Under the pieces are notes generated by a model, which made no database searches, was not told the DNA's origin, and was given only the letters and a program-made list of their open reading frames with translations. This document shows positions 8,165 to 16,477 of a stretch of DNA of 34,521 nt, one piece after another. How positions within the stretch are numbered: position 1 is the stretch's first letter; each line of letters begins with the position of its first letter. The position numbers and the translations under genes were made by a program. Origin of the DNA: Minisyncoccota bacterium (GTDB taxonomy: Bacteria > Patescibacteriota > Minisyncoccia > Minisyncoccales > CSSED10-335); NCBI GenBank assembly GCA_028701035.1, contig JAQVRO010000003.1:1-34521 (forward strand), written 5' to 3'.

Positions 8165-8518
8165 ATGAAAGAAAAAATTGGAAATTTTGAACCATCGGCA
8201 GAGTATGAAAAAACAAAAGAATTAATAGGTAAAACAGAAGACAAGATTAAAGAAGTAGCAACTCTAATCAATCAAACAAGAGAGGAGGGTTTTGATATAA
8301 AAAAAATTAATCATCCATATATTAATATTTTATCTAGAAATATTGTTTCTAGAAAGAAAATGATATCTCTTTTTGAGATGAATGGCTCAGAAGAAGTATT
8401 GTGGGAGGGCAATCATAGCAATATTGAAGAGGGAATCAAAGAAATAGAATCGTTAATAGCTCAAATGAAAGAAAGTGGAATTATAATAAGTGATTTGTAT
8501 AAGAGGTATAATAATTAA
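8165..8518 (+). CDS. Hypothetical 117-aa protein following AbiE module 2
   Basis: Complete ORF 11 bp after the AbiEii-like stop; charged, helix-rich composition. Confidence 0.55.
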   Translation: MKEKIGNFEPSAEYEKTKELIGKTEDKIKEVATLINQTREEGFDIKKINHPYINILSRNIVSRKKMISLFEMNGSEEVLWEGNHSNIEEGIKEIESLIAQMKESGIIISDLYKRYNN

Positions 8519-8698
8519 CAATATTAATTTTAATTCGTACTCAATATCGAGTATAATTGTACTCAAGAGCATATTATAGATAAGAAAACGATTATTGTTT
8601 AATAACTAAAAAATAGATAACCAATTATAAGCCGAATAAGATTTCCTAAAAATAATAATTATAAAATTACCATACTTCTATAACATATTTTATGGGTA

Positions 8699-8727
8699 TT
8701 GACAAAAAAATTAATTAAAGATATATT
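8699..8727 (+). promoter_or_regulatory. Predicted sigma70-type promoter
   Basis: TTGACA (8699-8704), 17-nt spacer, TATATT (8722-8727). Confidence 0.6.
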
Positions 8728-8743
8728 TATATTACTATGATCA

Positions 8744-8780
8744 CCACCCCTGCATATTTGCAAGGGTGGCTTTTTGTTTT
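8744..8780 (+). terminator. Intrinsic terminator/attenuator-like hairpin just after the promoter
   Basis: CCACCCCTGCA-TATT-TGCAAGGGTGG (one C-A mismatch) followed by cTTTTTGTTTT. Confidence 0.6.
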
Positions 8781-8817
8781 AGTTTATATTATAATTACAT
8801 ACATAATTATTTATTTT

Positions 8818-9390
8818 ATGGAATCTCAAAAAAACAAAAAAGAAAGGGTCGCTGTTTATATAGACGGTAATAATTTTTATGGATATTTAAAAGATGAAGA
8901 AATATTTTTGAATAAGGGTGATAGGTTTAATTTTCAATTATTTGTTAATTTTTTGATTGGAAATAGAGAGTTGGTTTCGAAAAGATATTATGTCGGAATT
9001 GCAAGAAACATTGATCAGACAGAAAAAAGTAAAGCTATAGTTATGGGTCAACAAAAGTTCTTGTCTCATCTTGAAGACGATGGATTTAAAATAAAAAGGG
9101 GAAGAGTTATGTATGATAAAGGTAAAATTAGAGAAAAAGGAGTAGATGTTAAAATTGCCATAGATTTAATTATCGGAGCAATAGATGATTATTATGATAC
9201 CATGATAATTGTTAGCTCTGATACGGATCTCATTCCAGCCATTAAATATGTCAAACACAAAAATAAGAAAATAGAATATGTCGGATTTGCTCATAATTAT
9301 TCTTTTGGAATTAAAAAACATGCTGATGTTTGTCACTTATTAACACCAAGCGATATAGATAAGTTTAAGAATAAAAAATCAATCCTCTAA
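8818..9390 (+). CDS. NYN-domain (LabA/DUF88-like) predicted ribonuclease
   Basis: VAVYIDGNNFYGYL, GVDVKIAIDLIIGA, MIIVSSDTDLIPAIKYV acidic motifs. Internal ATG 8818 chosen because the upstream part overlaps the hairpin. Confidence 0.8.
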   Translation: MESQKNKKERVAVYIDGNNFYGYLKDEEIFLNKGDRFNFQLFVNFLIGNRELVSKRYYVGIARNIDQTEKSKAIVMGQQKFLSHLEDDGFKIKRGRVMYDKGKIREKGVDVKIAIDLIIGAIDDYYDTMIIVSSDTDLIPAIKYVKHKNKKIEYVGFAHNYSFGIKKHADVCHLLTPSDIDKFKNKKSIL

Positions 9391-9391
9391 T

Positions 9392-9416
9392 TATTTAGAG
9401 AGTTTTCCTCTAAATA
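9392..9416 (+). terminator. Hairpin after the NYN gene
   Basis: TATTTAGAG-AGTTTTC-CTCTAAATA, 9-bp stem; no strong T tail. Confidence 0.35.
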
Positions 9417-9464
9417 TAATATAAAACTAATGACATTTGGAGTAAAATTTGCTAAGATTAGCAA

Positions 9465-10151
9465 ATGATATTGTCTCAAATTATATTGCCCAGTGTCTTT
9501 ATTCCTATTATAATTTTAATTGGAACTCTTTTAGTATTTAGCAAGGGATACAAATTTGGAAGAATTGTTTTAATTGTTGGATTAGTGGCATATTATGGTT
9601 TTTCAATAACCCCTACTGCAGACTTATTGCTAAAACCGCTAGAGCAAGAGTATAGTACTGTGAGTGATATTCGCAAAGCCGATAAAATTGCTTTGTTATT
9701 GGGTGGACGAGAGAGTGATGTTTTGCGCTCTAGCGAAGTTTTAAGAATTGCACATTTAACTGATCATGCTACTCAAATTATTATATCCGGAACAGATCCA
9801 CAGAATCCAAATAGTGGAGAAGCTTTAGCAGTAAGAAACTTCTTTATTAATCGAGGAATACCAGAAGAGGATATTATTATTGAGGGAAGTTCTAAAAACA
9901 CTAAACAAAATGTTAAAAACATTTATGACATTGTTGGCGAAGAACCTTTTTTCTTAGTTACATCAGCTTATCATATGAAGAGAGCCATGTTAGAGTTTGA
10001 AAAACTTCATGCGAACCCTATTCCAGCGCCAATAGACTTTAAAAGTATTGGGGAATATGGTATCTTAAGCTATATTCCAAATGCTAAGAATTTACGCAAT
10101 TCAGATTTAGCAATGCACGAATATTTCGGGATAATTTTTTATAATATATAA
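9465..10151 (+). CDS. YdcF/SanA-like (DUF218) envelope protein
   Basis: ADKIALLLGGRESDVLRSSEVLRIA..., IIISGT, EGSSKNTKQNVKN, FFLVTSAYHMKRAM characteristic of DUF218. Confidence 0.85.
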   Translation: MILSQIILPSVFIPIIILIGTLLVFSKGYKFGRIVLIVGLVAYYGFSITPTADLLLKPLEQEYSTVSDIRKADKIALLLGGRESDVLRSSEVLRIAHLTDHATQIIISGTDPQNPNSGEALAVRNFFINRGIPEEDIIIEGSSKNTKQNVKNIYDIVGEEPFFLVTSAYHMKRAMLEFEKLHANPIPAPIDFKSIGEYGILSYIPNAKNLRNSDLAMHEYFGIIFYNI

Positions 10152-10155
10152 ATAT

Positions 10156-12258
10156 ATGGGAAAAACATACGGAGATAAAAGTATAATAAACAGTTTATTA
10201 CAATACACTGTTTGGATTGGTATATTCTTATCCTTGTTAACACCACTCGCCGTTAATTTGAAAATGATGTATCCCTTTATGGGACCTCGACTACTTTTTT
10301 TTATGGGGGTTGTCCAGGTAATGTTTTTTGCCTGGCTTGTCCTAGCCATTTTTGATAAAAAGTATCGACCTAATAAAAATGCCATAACCTTATCGGTTCT
10401 GGCTTTTATCGTAATAGCTTTTGTGAGCGCAGTATCTGGATTTGATTTTGAGTTTAGTTTTTGGTCTAACTTTGAGAGAGGAATGGGGTTGTTTATGCAC
10501 CTACATATATTTGCTTTTTTCTTAGTCCTTTCATCATTTATTAAAAAGCGTAGCGATTGGATGATGGTGTTTTCTGCAATATCTATTATTGCGTCAGCTG
10601 TAGCTCTTGTAAGCATAGGAAATGTTTATGGTTTCTTTGAGCTAGCTAGCTATTACAAAAATGGTTCAACCTTGGGCAATACATCTTTTATGGGTAGCTA
10701 TTTGTTAGTAGCAATATTCTTTGCTTTTTATGGGTTGTTAAAGTCACAAAAACCAATTCAATATTTCTATCTAATTAATTTTATTATAATCGCTTTAGGA
10801 ATTTTAACTAATCCGGGTGGAAGAGCTATGAAAGGAGCATTTTTAGCAGGAATGATTTTGTTTTTTTTATTATACTATGCTTTTAAAAATCAAAACAAAT
10901 ACATCAAGATTGGATGTCGGGCTATTTTAATTTTGGGTTTCTTCTTTTCAATTGTAATTGGCGTATCGGCATTTATTGACGGTAATCCTGTAAGAGAGAA
11001 GATATTTGGTTTTCATGGTATGGCTCCTCGTTTTACAGTGTGGGATATTTCTTGGCAATCTTTTAAAGAAAGGCCAATGTTGGGTTGGGGAATTGAGAAT
11101 TATCGAGTTCCCTTCGAAAGGAAATTTGAGCCAAAATTATTACTTCAAGAATATGGTGGTGAAGTTTGGTTTGATCGAGCTCACAATGTTGTTTTTGATT
11201 CTCTGGTTGCTTTTGGGTTAGTCGGCACAATAATATTCTTTATGATGTTTGCCGTAGCGATATATGCTCTGTGGAGATACTATCTAAAAGAGGATAGGGA
11301 TATTATTGCACCAGCAGTATTTACTTCTCTTTTTGTAGCCCATTTTATTCAAAATCTTACAGTGTTTGATATGATTGCCAGCTATATGCTTATTTTCCTA
11401 GCTTTTGCTTTTATATCTTTTAACACATCAAAAGAAGAAGTGGTTGATGATGACAAGAAAGAAATTAATTTGGTTGTCTTATTAATTATCACAATAGTAT
11501 TTACTATATCATTTATTGCTGGTATTTCTAAACCATATAATGCTAATCATTATGGATCAATGTCACTATCTGCCCCAATAGACTTTGAAGATACGCTAGA
11601 TTATTTTGAGACTGCTATTAGTGTTCCAATGGGAAGAGAGAATTTCTTACTTTCAATCACTGATAGAGTAATTGCATTATCCAATAAGGGTGTGGTGGCC
11701 GAGATAGAAGACGAAGAATTAAGAAGCGAGCAAATATCTTTTGAAATTAATAAAATGGAGTATTTAATTGAGAAGCTAGAGGGTTTAATAGAAAAAGACT
11801 CTGTTAGATTTAAAGATTATTGGACGCTGTCTAAGCTATACAACCACTATTTTGACTATTATCATTTAGAGCAATTAATAGCGGATAATAACGAAGAGAA
11901 TAGGGAGTTGGCTATGGAAGCAATCTCTAGAGCGCTAGAGGTCGCTGAATTAGGATTAGCAGAAAGTCCTAAAAATGTTCAAGGTCATTGGGAGGTTGCA
12001 CAAGCCAAGATAAACATTGGTAAAATATATTATCTATCTCTAGACTTTGATACATCAGATAAATACTTTTCCGAAGCCTTTGAGTTATTAGAAAAGGCAG
12101 TTGATTTAGAGCCAAGATTTTTGTCATCTCATGAGAAGTTAATCAGAACCGCCGATCAGGTTTTGGGAGATAAAGAATTAGCTAAGGAAAAAGCACTAGA
12201 AGCAGTAGAGATTAATCCTGACTGGGAAGAGAGTTTTAAAGAATATTATGGCAATTAA
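10156..12258 (+). CDS. O-antigen ligase-like (Wzy/WaaL-type) polytopic membrane protein with C-terminal TPR-like region
   Basis: Multiple TM segments, GRAMKGAFLAG and GWGIENYRVPFERKF...FDRAHNVVFDSLVAFGLVG typical of the Wzy_C region; helical-repeat tail. Confidence 0.8.
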   Translation: MGKTYGDKSIINSLLQYTVWIGIFLSLLTPLAVNLKMMYPFMGPRLLFFMGVVQVMFFAWLVLAIFDKKYRPNKNAITLSVLAFIVIAFVSAVSGFDFEFSFWSNFERGMGLFMHLHIFAFFLVLSSFIKKRSDWMMVFSAISIIASAVALVSIGNVYGFFELASYYKNGSTLGNTSFMGSYLLVAIFFAFYGLLKSQKPIQYFYLINFIIIALGILTNPGGRAMKGAFLAGMILFFLLYYAFKNQNKYIKIGCRAILILGFFFSIVIGVSAFIDGNPVREKIFGFHGMAPRFTVWDISWQSFKERPMLGWGIENYRVPFERKFEPKLLLQEYGGEVWFDRAHNVVFDSLVAFGLVGTIIFFMMFAVAIYALWRYYLKEDRDIIAPAVFTSLFVAHFIQNLTVFDMIASYMLIFLAFAFISFNTSKEEVVDDDKKEINLVVLLIITIVFTISFIAGISKPYNANHYGSMSLSAPIDFEDTLDYFETAISVPMGRENFLLSITDRVIALSNKGVVAEIEDEELRSEQISFEINKMEYLIEKLEGLIEKDSVRFKDYWTLSKLYNHYFDYYHLEQLIADNNEENRELAMEAISRALEVAELGLAESPKNVQGHWEVAQAKINIGKIYYLSLDFDTSDKYFSEAFELLEKAVDLEPRFLSSHEKLIRTADQVLGDKELAKEKALEAVEINPDWEESFKEYYGN

Positions 12259-12964
12259 AATATTAAAAGGATTTTGTAGGAGGGTTCTTTCTTGGAAAAT
12301 TATCAACGATGCGCTGGGCTATGTTATCGTTTCTACTGATTCTGGTTATAGTGTTTATTATAATGACCCCGAGAGGTTAAAAGTATTAGACTTGGTTAAA
12401 AAGATAAAAGGGGAGACCGAGATGCTTTTGGGAGATAACGAAGGGTATCAATTATATATGGCTGTAAAGTCAACTAGTAAGATTGATGGTGATATTGCTG
12501 AGGTGGGAACATATATGGGAGGCTCGGCTAAGATAATATGTGAAGCTAGAGAAAATGATAAGTATGTTTATTTATTTGATACTTTTAATGGTTTACCCGA
12601 ATTATCAAACCATGATAACAATATTCATTTTCAAGCCGGAGAATTTAAATCTTCACTAGATTATGTCGCTAACTATTTAAAAGAATATTCTAATGTTTTT
12701 ATCACTAAAGGATTGTTTCCTCAAACTGCAGATATAATCAAAAACAAGAAATTTTCTTTTGTAAACTTAGATGTTGATTTGCACGAAGGAACAAGGGATT
12801 CTTTAGATTTTTTCTATCCCCGTATGTCTAGGGGTGGTGTTATTATTTCACACGACTACATCTCTACTCCCGGAGTTAAAAAAGCATTTGATGAATTTTT
12901 TAAAGATAAGCCCGAGCCGATAATAGAATTGTCGGGGTCACAATGTTTAATTATTAAATTATAA
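12248..12964 (+). CDS. TylF/MycF-like methyltransferase
   Basis: DIAEVGTYMGGSAKII, LFDTFNGLPE, FVNLDVDLHEGTRDSLDFFYPRMSRGGVIISHDY. Confidence 0.85.
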   Translation: MAIKILKGFCRRVLSWKIINDALGYVIVSTDSGYSVYYNDPERLKVLDLVKKIKGETEMLLGDNEGYQLYMAVKSTSKIDGDIAEVGTYMGGSAKIICEARENDKYVYLFDTFNGLPELSNHDNNIHFQAGEFKSSLDYVANYLKEYSNVFITKGLFPQTADIIKNKKFSFVNLDVDLHEGTRDSLDFFYPRMSRGGVIISHDYISTPGVKKAFDEFFKDKPEPIIELSGSQCLIIKL

Positions 12965-12965
12965 A

Positions 12966-13916
12966 ATGATCAAAAGAAACATCTGCCTAAAAAAATATAA
13001 TACTTTTAGGATTGGTGGGCGAGCTAAGTATTTTGTTGAGGCTAGCACTATAGAAGAAATTAAAGAAGCAATTAATTATGCTAAGAAAAATAGCGTTCCA
13101 TTTTTTATCTTAGGTAATGGAAGTAATGTTTTAATTAATAGCAATGGCTATCCCGGATTAGTAATTAGAATTGTTGGTGGAGAAGCTGTGGTTAGTGGAA
13201 CTTCTGTTGTTGCCGATGCTGGAGTATTTCTACCGGCGTTAATAGCCCTTTGCACTAAGAATAATTTGAGTGGAATTGAATGGGCTAGTGGAATACCAGC
13301 AACAGTAGGCGGATCTGTTTATGGCAATGCTGGTTGCTTTGGCAAAGCTATGCAAGATAGTGTTGTTTGGGTAGATGTGATTAATATTAAAACAAAAAAG
13401 ATAGAGAGGTATAAAAACGAAGAATGTAAGTTTGGCTATCGCGAAAGTATTTTTAAAAACAATCCACATCTTATCATCTTGAGAGCAAAGTTAAAATTTA
13501 AAAAAGGTAATTCTGTAAATATAAAAGAAGAAATTAAGAAATGCTTAGACTTAAGAAGAAAAAAACAAGTTGTTGGTTTTTCCGCCGGTAGCGTTTTTAA
13601 AAACTATGAGTTTAAAAATATAAGAGAGAAAAAAGAATTTTTAAAAAAGTTCCCCGACTTAGAAAAAAACATTTCCAATAACACAATTGCTACAGGAATA
13701 TTATTAGATTTAATTAATTTGAAAGGATTAAAAGTAGGAGATGCGACGGTGTCACCTAACCATGCTAATTTTATTACTAACAATGGAAAAGCACACTCAC
13801 AAGATGTTTTAGATATAATTAATATTGCTAAAAAAAAGGTAAAACAAAAATTTGGAATTGTGATAGAAGAAGAGATTCGTCTTTTAGGGTTTGAAACTCT
13901 TGACAAAAAAGAATAA
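12966..13916 (+). CDS. murB: UDP-N-acetylmuramate dehydrogenase MurB
   Basis: NTFRIGGRAKYFVEA, ILGNGSNVL, GIPATVGGSVYGNAGCFG, GYRESIFK, SAGSVFKNYE, HANFITNNGKA. Confidence 0.95.
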   Translation: MIKRNICLKKYNTFRIGGRAKYFVEASTIEEIKEAINYAKKNSVPFFILGNGSNVLINSNGYPGLVIRIVGGEAVVSGTSVVADAGVFLPALIALCTKNNLSGIEWASGIPATVGGSVYGNAGCFGKAMQDSVVWVDVINIKTKKIERYKNEECKFGYRESIFKNNPHLIILRAKLKFKKGNSVNIKEEIKKCLDLRRKKQVVGFSAGSVFKNYEFKNIREKKEFLKKFPDLEKNISNNTIATGILLDLINLKGLKVGDATVSPNHANFITNNGKAHSQDVLDIINIAKKKVKQKFGIVIEEEIRLLGFETLDKKE

Positions 13917-14042
13917 AACTAAGATAATGGAATTAGTAAAGCACATTGATATTAATTTTTGCAAATAACGGTCGGCTATTTGCTTCCTGTGTTTTTAAAA
14001 AATATTTAAAAGTTTTTTACGAAACTTTTAAGTGATAAAAAA

Positions 14043-14186
14043 ATGCCTGTAAAGAAAAAAACTGCAACAAAAAAACCAGCTAAAAAAGCTGTAAAAAAAG
14101 TTGTTAAGAAAGCGGTTAAGAAGGTTGCCAAGCCTGCTAAGAAAGCCGTTAAGAAAGTAGTTAAGAAGGTTGGCAAGAAGAAATAG
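14043..14186 (+). CDS. Lysine/alanine/valine repeat protein (47 aa), histone H1/Hc1-like basic protein
   Basis: Read directly: MPVKKKTATKKPAKKAVKKVVKKAVKKVAKPAKKAVKKVVKKVGKKK*; terminator follows. Below the ORF-track length cutoff. Confidence 0.75.
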   Translation: MPVKKKTATKKPAKKAVKKVVKKAVKKVAKPAKKAVKKVVKKVGKKK

Positions 14187-14202
14187 TTTTCTAAGAGAAA
14201 CC

Positions 14203-14232
14203 CCCTATGCGAGAGCATAGGGCTTTTCTTTT
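14203..14232 (+). terminator. Rho-independent terminator
   Basis: CCCTATGC-GAGA-GCATAGGG followed by CTTTTCTTTT. Confidence 0.85.
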
Positions 14233-14279
14233 CCGATTACATTTGCTAAAATATAATTAGTGAAATTAATATAAAAAAT

Positions 14280-14732
14280 ATGAAAAATATTATCAAGTCT
14301 CCAAACATAGAAGTTACCGAAGCAATTAAGTTATACATAGAAAAAAAGATGCACTCTTTGGAGAGACCAATCACGAGTTTTTTAAATGAAGAAGATGCTC
14401 AAGAGAATCCAATAGAGTCAAGAAGAGATCGAATTGAAATTATTTGGGAAGTTGGAACAGAATCATCGGGATCTAAGAAAGGACTATTCTTTTGTAAGGT
14501 AATTATATCAATTCCCGGTAGGGATAATGATATTATCGCTCAAGCCATTTCGGGAGATTTATACAGTGCAATAGACGAAGTTAAAGATATTGCTATTAAG
14601 CAATTAGTTACTAATAAGGAAAAACCAGATAGTTTGAGAAAGAGGGCAGCTAGAAAGTTTAAGAGGTTTTTTAACTTTGATCCTGCAGCTCATGAAGATG
14701 AAGGGGAAAGGGTTAGAGAAGAGGGGCGCTAG
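14280..14732 (+). CDS. hpf: Ribosome hibernation promoting factor-like (HPF/RaiA)
   Basis: KNIIKSPNIEVTEAIKLYIEKKMHSLER...FFCKVIISIPGRDNDIIAQAISGDLYSAIDEVKDIAIKQL. Confidence 0.8.
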   Translation: MKNIIKSPNIEVTEAIKLYIEKKMHSLERPITSFLNEEDAQENPIESRRDRIEIIWEVGTESSGSKKGLFFCKVIISIPGRDNDIIAQAISGDLYSAIDEVKDIAIKQLVTNKEKPDSLRKRAARKFKRFFNFDPAAHEDEGERVREEGR

Positions 14733-14819
14733 ACAAAAACAATCTTTCGTGTTAAAAGGAAATTATTGTTATTTACAAATTTAATCGCTGGTTGCTTTTT
14801 TTATCTCTTTGTTTTTTAG

Positions 14820-14841
14820 CTTTACTAAATATTTAGTAAAG
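14820..14841 (+). repeat. 22-bp perfect palindrome between hpf and speD
   Basis: CTTTACTAAATATTTAGTAAAG equals its own reverse complement. Confidence 0.8.
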
Positions 14842-14853
14842 TAGAAGAAATTC

Positions 14854-14914
14854 CGTCACTTTCTTAAGTGGCGAGGATGGCTTTGCATAATGATCTAATT
14901 AGCCCATTATGCAA
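14854..14914 (+). ncRNA. Structured leader candidate upstream of speD (two hairpins)
   Basis: CGTCACTT-TCTT-AAGTGGCG (8 bp, one G-U) and TTGCATAATG-N12-CATTATGCAA (10 bp); loop AGCC can pair with adjacent GGCT. Confidence 0.45.
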
Positions 14915-14936
14915 GGTAAGCAACTAGTTTTTGACC

Positions 14937-15329
14937 ATGGTCAATAAAACAAAGAGGTCCAGTAAATGGATCCCGACCAAAAAAAATTCCCAGAGTGCGG
15001 GAGTTCATATTATCGCAGAGCTTTGGGGTGTGGTAGATATCAAAGACCCTAAAAAGTTTGAAAAGATGCTTCTAGATGCAGCCATACTAGCTAAGGCTCA
15101 ACCTTTAAAAGTATATGTTCATAAATTTTTACCCCAAGGAATGACTGGGGTTGTTGTGCTTGCCGAATCTCATATTACTTTCCATACTTGGCCCGAGATG
15201 AAATATTTCGCTCTAGATATATTTACTTGCGGTGAGCATTCTGAGCCATACAAAGCTTTAGATCATTTTAAGCAAATTCTTAAACCTAAGAGTATACAGG
15301 TGATTGAAATTAAAAGAGGTGTAGAATAA
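14937..15329 (+). CDS. speD: S-adenosylmethionine decarboxylase proenzyme-like (SpeD)
   Basis: AESHITFHTWPE processing site and FTCG motif; adjacent to speE. ATG 14937 preferred over TTG 14931. Confidence 0.85.
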   Translation: MVNKTKRSSKWIPTKKNSQSAGVHIIAELWGVVDIKDPKKFEKMLLDAAILAKAQPLKVYVHKFLPQGMTGVVVLAESHITFHTWPEMKYFALDIFTCGEHSEPYKALDHFKQILKPKSIQVIEIKRGVE

Positions 15330-15330
15330 T

Positions 15331-16167
15331 ATGAAAAAGAATTTCCTTGGCAATAAATGGTTCTTTGAGGATTTTCTTGAAGTAGAGGATAGTGCTTCTA
15401 CTTGGGGTTTTGAAATTAAAAAAGAGGTTCTTTCTCTTAAGAGTAAATTTCAAAAGATAGAAATTTTTGATACCAAAGAGTTTGGTAGAGTTTTGGTTTT
15501 GGATGGAATAGTTCAGCTTTCAACCAAGAACGAATTTGTTTATCATGAGATGTTGGTTCATCCCTCTATGTTCTATCATGCAAAGCCCAAGCGAGTATTA
15601 ATTATTGGGGGAGGAGATGGTATGGCTTTAAGAGAGGTTTTGAAGCATCCAGTTGACGAAGTTTTTTTAGTTGATATTGATTCTAAGGTTATTGAAGTGT
15701 CAAAAAGATATTTCAAAAGTGATTTTAGTGATAAAAGAGTGAAAATATTTAATGAAGATGCGCTAGCTTTTGTTAGACAATACAAAAATTATTTTGATGT
15801 AATTATTACGGATTTAACAGACCCTACACCAGTAGCTAAGTTTTGTTGGAATAGGATATTTTATAGTGATGTTTTGAACGCTTTAACCGATAATGGTGTC
15901 GCCAGTTTTCAGAGCGGTTCTCTTAACGAGCCGTTCGCAATGAAGATAAGGAAAGACTTATCTAATATTTTTAAATACTTCAAAACTCATAGAGCATTTA
16001 TTGAGTCTTTTCCTTTTAGTGAATATACTTTTTCTTTTGGTTCTAAGAGAGTTAATTTAGATAAAGTTAATGTTAAGAATATGTTTAGGGGTTTTGACTT
16101 AAAATATTACTCTCCAGAAATTCATTATGCCTCAGGTGTTATGCCAAAGTTCTTTAGTGCGAAATAG
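15331..16167 (+). CDS. speE: Spermidine synthase-like aminopropyltransferase (SpeE)
   Basis: VLDGIVQLSTKNEFVYHEMLVHP, VLIIGGGDGMALREVLKHP, VDIDSKVIEVSKRYF, DVIITDLTDP. Confidence 0.92.
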   Translation: MKKNFLGNKWFFEDFLEVEDSASTWGFEIKKEVLSLKSKFQKIEIFDTKEFGRVLVLDGIVQLSTKNEFVYHEMLVHPSMFYHAKPKRVLIIGGGDGMALREVLKHPVDEVFLVDIDSKVIEVSKRYFKSDFSDKRVKIFNEDALAFVRQYKNYFDVIITDLTDPTPVAKFCWNRIFYSDVLNALTDNGVASFQSGSLNEPFAMKIRKDLSNIFKYFKTHRAFIESFPFSEYTFSFGSKRVNLDKVNVKNMFRGFDLKYYSPEIHYASGVMPKFFSAK

Positions 16168-16200
16168 CCTCTTGAGGTATTTTTAATTTCGTATAATTAT
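16108..16200 (+). repeat. 93-bp direct repeat, copy 1 (speE 3' end and downstream)
   Basis: Aligns without gaps to 16847-16939 with 3 mismatches, all in the first ~27 bp. Confidence 0.92.
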
Positions 16201-16205
16201 TTTAT

Positions 16206-16234
16206 TTGACAATAATAAAATTAGTAGATATAAT
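16206..16234 (+). promoter_or_regulatory. Consensus promoter for the DUF433/DUF5615 module; near-leaderless
   Basis: TTGACA, 17-nt spacer, TATAAT, then 8 nt to ATG 16243. Confidence 0.75.
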
Positions 16235-16242
16235 TAAGATAT

Positions 16243-16470
16243 ATGAAAGATAATAAAAGAATTGAAATTAATCCAGATATAATGTTGGGCAAGCCAGTTA
16301 TTAAGGGAACAAGAATAACTGTTGAATTGATATTGAAACAATTATCAGAGGGAATGTCGGTTGAGGAGATACTAGCAAACTATCCTCAATTAAAAAAAGA
16401 AGACATTAGCGCTGCCATTCAATACGCGACTCAGCTTGTTAGGCAAGAAAAAGTTTTTTCATTTAAATAA
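16243..16470 (+). CDS. DUF433 family antitoxin-like protein
   Basis: RIEINPDIMLGKPVIKGTRITVELILKQLSEGMSVEEILANYPQLKKEDISAAI. Confidence 0.9.
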   Translation: MKDNKRIEINPDIMLGKPVIKGTRITVELILKQLSEGMSVEEILANYPQLKKEDISAAIQYATQLVRQEKVFSFK

Positions 16471-16477
16471 TATTACT

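Noticed and set aside
8737-8817. N-terminal hydrophobic extension of the NYN protein
   Set aside because: Overlaps a promoter-proximal hairpin and T tract; the internal ATG at 8818 starts the recognisable domain.
11006-11221. + strand ORFs 11006-11221 and 26877-27152
   Set aside because: Out-of-frame overlaps fully inside the O-antigen ligase-like and VirD4-like genes; no independent support.
14006-14218. Minus-strand ORF rich in T/F/L
   Set aside because: Antisense image of the lysine-repeat gene; the + strand has ATG, stop and a terminator in the right places.
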